Shown one piece after another: positions 10,329-18,424 of a DNA stretch of 64,000 nucleotides. The stretch is taken from positions 2,578,548 through 2,642,547 of the forward strand of contig OY282370.1 in NCBI GenBank assembly GCA_958295745.1. Reading direction: 5' to 3'. This stretch comes from an uncultured Acidimicrobiia bacterium (lineage in GTDB: Bacteria; Actinomycetota; Acidimicrobiia; Spongiisociales; Spongiisociaceae). How positions within the stretch are numbered: the stretch's first letter is position 1; every line of letters starts with the position of its first letter. The notes under the pieces are model-generated. The model saw only the letters and a program-made list of their open reading frames with translations. It was not told the DNA's origin and searched no databases. A program made the position numbers and the translations under genes.

Positions 10329-11374
10329 GAACTCGGCGTCGGTCCCTCCGATATATGGGCGGCGCCGGCCGGGAACGCGATGACATCCGGGCCCGAATAG
10401 GAGACCGACACCCGGTCGCCGGGCGCGAAGATCGGGGCCGCCATGGCCCTGGTCACCAGCTTCGCGCCGTTCAGTTCCAGCTCGTATGAGGTGTCATGTC
10501 CGTAGTACTCCACCGACGATATCACTGCCTGGCCGCCGGGCTCGACGGTCAGGTGCTCGGGGCGGATCACCACCCGGCACGGCCCCTGAACGGCGCCGGC
10601 CATGCGCAGCTCTCCGACCGGAGTCGAGGCGCGCCCGTCGGCCGCCGACCCGTCCAGGATGTTGGCTGCTCCCATGAAGGCCGCCACCCACGGGGACGCC
10701 GGGTACTGATAGACCTCGGAAGGCCGGCCCACCTGGACGATCCGGCCTTCGTTCATGACCGCCACCCGATCGCCCAACACGAACGCCTCTTCCTGGTCGT
10801 GGGTGACGAAGATCGAGGTCATCCCCACCTCGTGCATCAGCGCGGCCACATCGGCGCGAACCTGGGCGCGCAACCCGGTGTCGAGGTTGGAGAAGGGTTC
10901 GTCGAACAGCAGCACCCGCGGGCGGGGGGCCAGCGCTCTGGCCAGCGCCACCCGCTGCGCCTGTCCTCCCGACAGTTCCCCCGGATAGCGGTCGGCCAGA
11001 TGGGCCAGCCCGACCAGTTCCAGCTTCTCGATCGCCCGCCCCTGGTCTATCTCGGAGCGGTCGAGCCCGAAGCAGACGTTCTTGGATACGGTCATGTGGG
11101 GGAAGAGGGCCCAATCTTGGAATACCATCCCGATGCGTCGATCTTCGGGCGGCACGAACCTCTCCGGGTCCGTGAGGACGGCGTCTTCGACCACGATCGT
11201 TCCGCGGTCGGGTATTTCCAGCCCGGCCAGGATGCGCAACAGTGTGGTCTTACCGCACCCGCTCGGCCCCAGCAAGGCCAGCGACTCACCCTGCTCGACC
11301 GTGAGCGTGACCCCGTCGAGGACGGGGGCGCCGTTGAAGCGTTTGGAGATGTCTTGCGCCTGCAAGTAAGGCAT
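10325..11374 (-). CDS. ABC transporter ATP-binding protein (FbpC-like)
   Basis: [38 protein letters not shown]-terminal TOBE-like domain. Confidence 0.9.
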   Translation of the reverse strand: MPYLQAQDISKRFNGAPVLDGVTLTVEQGESLALLGPSGCGKTTLLRILAGLEIPDRGTIVVEDAVLTDPERFVPPEDRRIGMVFQDWALFPHMTVSKNVCFGLDRSEIDQGRAIEKLELVGLAHLADRYPGELSGGQAQRVALARALAPRPRVLLFDEPFSNLDTGLRAQVRADVAALMHEVGMTSIFVTHDQEEAFVLGDRVAVMNEGRIVQVGRPSEVYQYPASPWVAAFMGAANILDGSAADGRASTPVGELRMAGAVQGPCRVVIRPEHLTVEPGGQAVISSVEYYGHDTSYELELNGAKLVTRAMAAPIFAPGDRVSVSYSGPDVIAFPAGAAHISEGPTPSS

Positions 11375-11425
11375 ATCGGCTCCGGAGCGGGTGCGGCGTC
11401 CGGCTTTCTCGAGGCCGGACGGTTC

Positions 11426-11470
11426 GATGTTACCTATACCTAATTCAGAAAGTTAGGTTATCCTAATACA
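11426..11470. promoter_or_regulatory. Candidate DtxR/IdeR iron box upstream of the FbpC-like gene
   Basis: TTAGGTTATCCTAATA (within 11451-11470) plus GTTACCTATACCTAATT (within 11426-11446). Confidence 0.55.
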
Positions 11471-11535
11471 TCGCGTTCGGGGAAACTTCTCGTTTGGGAG
11501 ACTTCGCGTTCGGGGAGACTTCGCGTTCGGGTATA
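11471..11535. repeat. Short imperfect tandem repeat (unit ~16-17 bp, about 4 copies)
   Basis: tcgcgttcggggaaacttc / tcgtttgggagacttc / gcgttcggggagacttc / gcgttcgggtata. Confidence 0.7.
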
Positions 11536-11718
11536 GGGGGGCCGCCGTGCTCCTATCCCGCAGCGGCGGATCCGGAGATCGAGGGATCGGAGTTCGATCT
11601 GCTGGCCCGGCGGATCGGTTAGCATGTTGCTTCGGAGGGTCCTTCGCAATGCTCCGGGCCGGAGAAAGCACAAGCCCGGGCAGTGCGTCTACAGCAGATA
11701 TCGACTGGTGGTCGGAAC

Positions 11719-12711
11719 ATGAGCAACATCATCGAAGCCGTGGGCCTGGTGAAGAAGTACGGTGATGTGGTGGCTCTGGACGGCCTCGACCTGTCCGCAC
11801 AGGAAGGCACCATCGTGTCCCTGCTCGGACCCAACGGGGCGGGCAAGACCACCGCCGTCTCGATCCTGACCACCCTGATCGAGCCGGATTCGGGCTCTGC
11901 GACGGTGGCGGGGGTGGATGTCCTGCGGAAACCGGCGGAGGTGCGCAAGCTCATCGGCCTGTCGGGTCAGTACGCGGCGGTCGACAAGGACCTGAGCGGG
12001 TTCGAGAACCTGGACATGATCGGACGTTTGTACAGGTTGGGCCGCAAGCAATCCAAGGTCCGCGCCCGGGAGCTGCTCGATCGGTTCGATCTGGCCGACG
12101 CCGCCGACCGGCCTGTCAAGACCTATTCGGGCGGGATGCGCCGCCGTCTCGACCTGGCAGGCGCTTTGGTGGACGAGTCCCCCGTGCTGTTCCTCGACGA
12201 GCCCACCACGGGGCTGGACCTCCACAGCCGCACCGAGCTGTGGAACATCATCCGCGACCTCGTAGGGCGGGGCGCCACCCTGCTTCTCACCACCCAATAC
12301 CTGGAGGAGGCGGATCGGTTGGCCGACGACGTGATGGTCATCGACAACGGGCGCGCCATCGCTCAGGGCACCACCGACGAGCTGAAGGACATGGTGGGCG
12401 GCGAGCGCATCGAGGTGAGGGTCACCTCCCCGGATGGGATTCCCGGCGTTCGGGAGGTCTTGGCCCGGTATGCGGTGGGCGAGCTCCAAGACGGCGATCG
12501 CCCCCGCGTGGTGGTGGTACCGGTCTCAGGGGGCGCTCCGGTGTTGAGCCGGGTCCTCGACGACCTCGGGGCGGACGGTATAGAGGTGAGCGATGTGGTT
12601 CTCCGCCGCCCCACCCTCGACGATGTGTTCCTGGCCCTTACCGGACAAGCCGCCGAGCACGAGGAGGAGCGGTCCAAGCCGGTCAAGGCTTCGAGAAAGG
12701 GTGCGGCATGA
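11719..12711 (+). CDS. Daunorubicin-resistance-type ABC transporter ATP-binding protein (DrrA-like)
   Basis: MSNIIEAVGLVKKYGDVVALDGLDLSAQEGTIVSLLGPNGAGKTT; KTYSGGMRRRLDLAGALV. Confidence 0.9.
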   Translation: MSNIIEAVGLVKKYGDVVALDGLDLSAQEGTIVSLLGPNGAGKTTAVSILTTLIEPDSGSATVAGVDVLRKPAEVRKLIGLSGQYAAVDKDLSGFENLDMIGRLYRLGRKQSKVRARELLDRFDLADAADRPVKTYSGGMRRRLDLAGALVDESPVLFLDEPTTGLDLHSRTELWNIIRDLVGRGATLLLTTQYLEEADRLADDVMVIDNGRAIAQGTTDELKDMVGGERIEVRVTSPDGIPGVREVLARYAVGELQDGDRPRVVVVPVSGGAPVLSRVLDDLGADGIEVSDVVLRRPTLDDVFLALTGQAAEHEEERSKPVKASRKGAA

Positions 12712-13511
12712 GAGCGTTGTACGTACTGAACGACGGCTTGGTCATCGCCAAGCGCAACCTCATCAAGATCAAGCGGGTGCCTGACGTGCTGGTGTTCGTC
12801 CTGATCTCGCCGATCATGTTCGTGCTTCTGTTCGCCTACGTGTTCGGCAGCGCCATCCAGATACCGGGGGGTTCCTACCGGGAGTTCCTGATGGCGGGCA
12901 TCTTCGCACAGACGGTGGTGTTCGGCGCCACATTCACCGGCGCCGGACTAGCCGACGACATGCAGAAGGGGATCATCGACCGGTTCCGCTCTCTGCCCAT
13001 GTCTCGGTCGGCGGTGGTCTTGGGCCGCACCGCCAGCGATGTCGTCTACAACGTCCTCACGCTGATGATCATGGCCCTGACCGGCCTGCTGGTGGGGTGG
13101 CGGCTCCACGGCGGATTCTTCGGCGCCCTACTCGGGTTCGGCTTGCTGCTGTTGTTCGCCTATTCGGTCTCGTGGATGATGGCTCTCATCGGGCTGATCG
13201 TGCCTTCGGTCGAGGTGCTCAACAACGCCTCTTTCATTGTGATCTTCCCGATCACGTTCATCGCCAACACGTTCGTGCCTTCCGAGAACCTGCCGTCGGT
13301 GCTGCGGGTGTTCGCCGAGTGGAATCCGGTCTCGTCCTTGACTCATGCCACCCGGGTGCTGTTCGGCAACCTCCCGCCGGGGTCGCCTGATCCGACCACT
13401 TGGCCGCTCCAGAATCCGGTCGTCTACACGTTGATATGGGTGGTGGTGATCATCGCCGTGTTCGCCCCCTTGTCGGTGCGCCGCTACAACCGGGTTGCCA
13501 AGAAGCGCTGA
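12708..13511 (+). CDS. ABC-2 type transporter permease (DrrB-like)
   Basis: MRALYVLNDGLVIAKRNLIKIKRVPD, six-TM ABC-2 fold; ATGA overlap with the ATPase gene. Confidence 0.9.
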   Translation: MRALYVLNDGLVIAKRNLIKIKRVPDVLVFVLISPIMFVLLFAYVFGSAIQIPGGSYREFLMAGIFAQTVVFGATFTGAGLADDMQKGIIDRFRSLPMSRSAVVLGRTASDVVYNVLTLMIMALTGLLVGWRLHGGFFGALLGFGLLLLFAYSVSWMMALIGLIVPSVEVLNNASFIVIFPITFIANTFVPSENLPSVLRVFAEWNPVSSLTHATRVLFGNLPPGSPDPTTWPLQNPVVYTLIWVVVIIAVFAPLSVRRYNRVAKKR

Positions 13512-13683
13512 TCTTTCCGAACGCCTCTCACTGATGGAGACATGAAGCCTCGCCTCGGCTTCACGGACGCCCAAGTATCTCGCGAGGATTCCGGCGGTTT
13601 CAACGAGTCGTGATCTTTCAGAGTGACCTCCCGATAGACTGCTGACGGCGGCCGCGGACAAGATACACAAGGGAGGGTCGGGC

Positions 13684-14202
13684 ATGCCGGCGGCAGATCG
13701 GGGCATCGACAACGAGTGGCTGGCGGAGCGGGGCATCGGCGTCGAGGTGGTGGACGGCAGGGTGTACTACACCGGATGGCAGCGCCCCACCCTGGCCGAA
13801 GTGGTTCGCGGCACCGAGGGCTGCGGCAGCGGCATGCAGCGTTACCGGCAGCTGATGCGCTATTTCGGCCTCTGCTGGTTCAACGTGCCTCCCGGTGATC
13901 GGTTCGGGCTGGTGGCAGACGAACCGGAGTCTTTGGGGGAACGCTGGGACGCTTTTGCGGCCGGGTACGCCGAAGAGCTCTGCCAACGCGACGGGGTGGA
14001 TGTTCCTGCTTGGGCGCACCGGCCGGAGAGATACCTGGACTACCTATGGTTCCCTGCTGCACCTACGGAGTTCTTCCGGCTGATGGCGATGACCGCCCCC
14101 GCTCCCTGGTTCGCCGAGCACGGTGTCTTGGTCGAAGACAGGGAACTGATAGCGGCCAGGGATCTGATCGAAGGCAAAGGGGCGGCGATATGGAACCGCT
14201 GA
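13684..14202 (+). CDS. Hypothetical protein, putative antitoxin/partner of the downstream nucleotidyltransferase
   Basis: 172-aa ORF overlapping the next gene by 13 bp; no family recognised by eye. Confidence 0.6.
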   Translation: MPAADRGIDNEWLAERGIGVEVVDGRVYYTGWQRPTLAEVVRGTEGCGSGMQRYRQLMRYFGLCWFNVPPGDRFGLVADEPESLGERWDAFAAGYAEELCQRDGVDVPAWAHRPERYLDYLWFPAAPTEFFRLMAMTAPAPWFAEHGVLVEDRELIAARDLIEGKGAAIWNR

Positions 14203-14720
14203 ACCGGGAGAAGATGATCGAGGCCCTGGAGGATTTGGCAGATCGGCTGGAACGGCGAAGAGTCCAGGGCAGTATCTATCTTGTCGACGGGGCGGCTATC
14301 GCCTTGGCTTACTCCGAGGAACGGTCGTCCGACGATATCGACGCCAGGATCGAGTCGGGGCATGAGACCGTACAGAAGGCCATTCTCGAGATAGCGCGAG
14401 AACGGGGGTGGCATGATTCTTGGCTGAACGAGCAGGCCGCCTACTACATACCCGCCGGCCGCGAAGCTGCCGCACCGTTGGTTTTCTACCGGCCCGGCCT
14501 GTCCGTAAGGGCGGCCTCGCCCGAACGGATCCTGGCCATGAAGGTGATGTCGGCGCGCCCCAAGGACATCGACGACATCGTTACGCTGCTTCCGCTGACC
14601 GATATCCGCACCCTCGAAGCCTTGCTCGACCTGGCGGGCAGAACCTTCCCGGACGAGAGTCTGCCAGCCCGCTCCCGTGAAGCGGCCGAGGATGCGATGA
14701 ACAGGGCGGGGCGCATATAG
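14190..14720 (+). CDS. DUF6036-like nucleotidyltransferase (toxin-type)
   Basis: SIYLVDGAAIALAYSEERSSDDIDARIE resembles AbiEii/DUF6036 NTases; AMKVMSARPKDIDDI. Confidence 0.7.
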   Translation: MEPLNREKMIEALEDLADRLERRRVQGSIYLVDGAAIALAYSEERSSDDIDARIESGHETVQKAILEIARERGWHDSWLNEQAAYYIPAGREAAAPLVFYRPGLSVRAASPERILAMKVMSARPKDIDDIVTLLPLTDIRTLEALLDLAGRTFPDESLPARSREAAEDAMNRAGRI

Positions 14721-14759
14721 CGGCGAGAATGTCGCACCCGCCGGGTAGATTGTCCGCAC

Positions 14760-17645
14760 ATGGCCCGCAACACCGAGATAGTGATCAATACCGAGCTGGC
14801 GAAGGCTCTTCGCCGCAGGCATCCGCGCTGGTCCGCAGGAGGTGTCGTGACGGTGGAGGCGACCGGCGTGCTCCTGGGCGATCCGGCCGCCCAGCCGGAC
14901 ATCTTGATCGCCCGCCCGGGCGGGACGCCGTTGATCGTCGAGACCGAGGTGAGTCCGGCCCGCACGGTGGAGGCCGAAGCCCGGCGCCGTCTGGGAAGAT
15001 ATCTAGAAGCCACCGACGAGGCGATCGAGAACACGGTTGCGGTGCGCATGCCGCAGAGCCTTCGCGACAGCCGGCGGCGCCTTGCGGAGACCATCTCGGA
15101 TGCGGAGTTCGAATACTGCCTGTTCAGCCTGTCCGGTGAGGAACCCCGATCCGACGACATCGTCCGCTTTCCTGTATCGGGATGGCTGAGGGGAGGCATC
15201 GACGCGCTGGCCGGATTCGTGGAGCAGGCCACCTTGTCGGAGCGGCTCATCATCAAGGGAACCCTCGCCCTCGAGCACGGCGTGGCCGCGGCCGCGCGTT
15301 CTCTCCGGGCGGGCGAAGGCGGGAGATCCCTCGAGAGGATGGCCGAGATGCTCAAGCAGGAGGACGGTGAACAGACCTCTCGGATGGCGATGGCGATCAT
15401 CGCCAACGCTCTCATGTTCCACACCGCCATCGCCGACACCCACGACATTGCCACTCTCAGCGAGCTGCGAACGACCCGGCGGACGATGTCGAAGGACAAG
15501 GTATTGAACGAGTGGGCCGATATTCTCGAGATCAACTACTGGCCGATCTTCAGGATCGCCTCCGATCTGCTCGAGGTCGTGCCCGCCCGCAAGGCCGGCA
15601 AGATACTCGACGCTCTGGCGGCCGTGGCGGAAGAGCTGGCCGGTATCGGCGTGACGACCACCCATGACCTGGCCGGCCAGATGTTCGGCAGGCTCATCGC
15701 CGACCGGAAGTTCCTGGCCACCTTCTACACCCTGCCGTCGTCGGCCATGTTGCTGGCCGAGTTGGCGGTCGGCCGCCTCGGGGTGGACTACTCCCGGCCG
15801 GAGCAGGTCGAAGAGCTGCGCATCGCCGACCTCGCCTGCGGAACCGGCATTCTTCTGTCTGCCGCATACAGCCGGGTGTCGTCGCGATATCGCCGGGCCG
15901 GGGGCGACGACCGCCTGATACACGCCGACATGATGGAGAACGCGCTGATCGGGGCCGACATCATGCCCGCCGCCACCCACCTGACCGCTTCGATGCTGTC
16001 GGCCGCCCACCCGGTGGCGCCTTTCGGCAGCACAAAGATCTACACGATGCCCTACGGAGATCAGGAGAACGGGCGGCCCGTTGCGATCGGCTCTCTCGAC
16101 CTGATCTCCGACGAGAAGGTCATGTCGCTCTTCGGGACGGGAAGGGTCGCCGCGGCGGGCAGCGGCGATGTCGAGGTGGACGGGGATGGGCGGAGCTTCG
16201 TGATGGAGCACGGTTCGGCGGACCTGGTGATCATGAACCCGCCGTTCACTAGGCCCACCAACCACAAGGTGGCCGAGGTGCCCATACCCTCCTTCGCCGG
16301 TTTTGCCACCAGCGAAGAAGAACAGCGGCGGATGTCCGATGCGCTCAAGGAGATCTACCGAAAGATGCCGGACCGAGTCGGGGACGGGAACGCCGGCCTG
16401 GCCTCCAACTTCGTCGATCTGGCCCATGCGAAGGTGAAACCCGGCGGGGTCGTCGCGCTGGTGACGCCGGTCGCGGTCGTCTCCGGAGAATCTTGGCGGA
16501 AGGTCCGCGAGCTACTGGCCCGCGAGTACCGGGATCTGACGATGGTCACCATAGCCGGCGCCGGGGGATTCAGCGCCTCCTTCTCGGCGGACACCGGTAT
16601 GGGCGAGGCGCTGGTGATCGCTGCCAAGCACGACCCGGCCGCCTGTGAAGAGAGCCCGGACGGGCAGACCTTGTATGTCAACCTGGTGCGGCGGCCGCCC
16701 AGCATCGTCTCGGCCGTGGAGACGGCCCGCGCCGCGGCCGGCGCCCCTGCTACCGAAAGCGGCTGGCTGGCGGTCGGCGGGGAAGATGTGGGGTGCTTCG
16801 TCCGGGCAACGATTGACGACGGGGGCTGCGCCGGGGTTCGGGAGCCCGATGTGGCGGCCGCCGCGCTCGGGTTGGCCGCCGGCAGGCTCCGGCTGCCGCG
16901 TATAGACGGGATCGATCTACCGTTGACGACTCTTGGCGCCCTAGGCGAACGCGGTATGTATCACCTCGACATAAGCGGACCCGACCGCGGGCCGTTCTTC
17001 CTCCAGAAGTTGCCTGCCGGGCGAAGAGCTTCCTATCCCGTGCTTTCACGTCACGATGCGAAGCGCGAACGGCGGCTGGTGGTGGCGCCCGACGCGCAGG
17101 GACGGGTTCACCAAGGATGTGATGAAAAAGCCCTGCGGGTCTGGAGAACTGCCACCCGGCTCCACTTCAACCTCGACTTCCGGTTGAATTCCCAGAGCCT
17201 GGCCGCCTGCCTGACGCCGGAGAAGTCGATCGGCGGTGTGGCATGGCCCAACTTCCTGCTCCGCGAGGAAGCATGGGAACCCGCCGCGGCGCTCTGGTCC
17301 AACACCACCCTGGGGTTGATGTCCTTCTGGTGGAAGGGAACCCGCCAACACGGAGGACGCTCCCGTCTGACCATCAAGACGCTGCCGTCGCTTCCCATGC
17401 TGGACATGACCTCGCTGAGCGCCCCGCAGATCGCACAGGCCAGGGACATCTTCGACGAGTTCGCCCCCCGGGATTTCCTGCCCGCCCACCAGGCCCACCT
17501 GGATGAAACCCGCCGGGACCTGGACAAGGCGGTGCTGATTGACCTCTTGGGACTGAGCGCCGAATTGCTCGAACCTCTTGGGGTGTTACGCGAGCAGTGG
17601 TGCAGCGAACCGTCGGTCCACGGCGGCAAAGGAGGCCGCACCTAA
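14760..17645 (+). CDS. N-6 DNA methylase, Type I/IIG-like, with possible N-terminal PD-(D/E)XK-like region
   Basis: IADLACGTGILLSAAY (SAM motif I), LVIMNPPFTRP (NPPF motif IV); N-terminal PDILIARPGGTPLIVETEV. Confidence 0.85.
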   Translation: MARNTEIVINTELAKALRRRHPRWSAGGVVTVEATGVLLGDPAAQPDILIARPGGTPLIVETEVSPARTVEAEARRRLGRYLEATDEAIENTVAVRMPQSLRDSRRRLAETISDAEFEYCLFSLSGEEPRSDDIVRFPVSGWLRGGIDALAGFVEQATLSERLIIKGTLALEHGVAAAARSLRAGEGGRSLERMAEMLKQEDGEQTSRMAMAIIANALMFHTAIADTHDIATLSELRTTRRTMSKDKVLNEWADILEINYWPIFRIASDLLEVVPARKAGKILDALAAVAEELAGIGVTTTHDLAGQMFGRLIADRKFLATFYTLPSSAMLLAELAVGRLGVDYSRPEQVEELRIADLACGTGILLSAAYSRVSSRYRRAGGDDRLIHADMMENALIGADIMPAATHLTASMLSAAHPVAPFGSTKIYTMPYGDQENGRPVAIGSLDLISDEKVMSLFGTGRVAAAGSGDVEVDGDGRSFVMEHGSADLVIMNPPFTRPTNHKVAEVPIPSFAGFATSEEEQRRMSDALKEIYRKMPDRVGDGNAGLASNFVDLAHAKVKPGGVVALVTPVAVVSGESWRKVRELLAREYRDLTMVTIAGAGGFSASFSADTGMGEALVIAAKHDPAACEESPDGQTLYVNLVRRPPSIVSAVETARAAAGAPATESGWLAVGGEDVGCFVRATIDDGGCAGVREPDVAAAALGLAAGRLRLPRIDGIDLPLTTLGALGERGMYHLDISGPDRGPFFLQKLPAGRRASYPVLSRHDAKRERRLVVAPDAQGRVHQGCDEKALRVWRTATRLHFNLDFRLNSQSLAACLTPEKSIGGVAWPNFLLREEAWEPAAALWSNTTLGLMSFWWKGTRQHGGRSRLTIKTLPSLPMLDMTSLSAPQIAQARDIFDEFAPRDFLPAHQAHLDETRRDLDKAVLIDLLGLSAELLEPLGVLREQWCSEPSVHGGKGGRT

Positions 17646-18412
17646 TGAGGTGGAGAGTTCGTACAAGGGTAACTGTCTATCATAGGCACAAGCAGTTCGT
17701 TAACCCTGTTTCTCGTTAGTTCTTTTTCTTTCTCCCAATCAATATCTAATTGAAACCCTGTGATGAGTTCTATCGCAATATGATCGAGGAGTATCAGAGT
17801 TTCATAAAGGCGCAAGGCACGGCTATGGAGAGTATTCGGAGGATTTACTGTTATCTCCAACGTCTCCGGATCAGTATAATATATATTAGTCATTAGAGTT
17901 ATCCTTGATAAATGTATGGTTGATGATTCGCGTTTATATACCTCTTCGATGCCCTCAGGGGATTCGATTTCACGAAACATATATCTGATGTGAGGGAGTT
18001 TTTCTATAGGGCGTCTATTGCTTTCATATTCTACAATGCCTAGCTTTTTATATAGATCATGTTTCTTATCATCTGATATTGGTTCCTTGTCTATGGTTGA
18101 CTTTTCGAGTTGCCAAGCGCGATAGTCGCGGTCTTCATCATTATTAGGCTTTATCATCCAAGCTAGCTTAGCATACAGTTCACAGAGATTACGCACCAGC
18201 TGGCCAGCTTGCTCAGCATAATATTGTTCCTTTTCAAAACCAACTAATAAACAAATAGCTTTCACCTGTCGGATAGTGTGTAAGGTAAACAGACTCATAA
18301 ATCCGAAATGGAGACCATGAGATGGTATTCTAGCCTTCAATAATCTCTTTAGTTCTGAGGCCAGATTGGAGATTAGCTCTGCTGATATTTGGATAGGGGT
18401 AGGAGTATTCAT
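17642..18412 (-). CDS. AT-rich hypothetical protein (DUF5677-like)
   Basis: 256 aa; composition sharply different from neighbours; stop overlaps convergent methylase stop. Confidence 0.75.
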   Translation of the reverse strand: MNTPTPIQISAELISNLASELKRLLKARIPSHGLHFGFMSLFTLHTIRQVKAICLLVGFEKEQYYAEQAGQLVRNLCELYAKLAWMIKPNNDEDRDYRAWQLEKSTIDKEPISDDKKHDLYKKLGIVEYESNRRPIEKLPHIRYMFREIESPEGIEEVYKRESSTIHLSRITLMTNIYYTDPETLEITVNPPNTLHSRALRLYETLILLDHIAIELITGFQLDIDWEKEKELTRNRVNELLVPMIDSYPCTNSPPH

Positions 18413-18424
18413 TTGTCGTTGATT

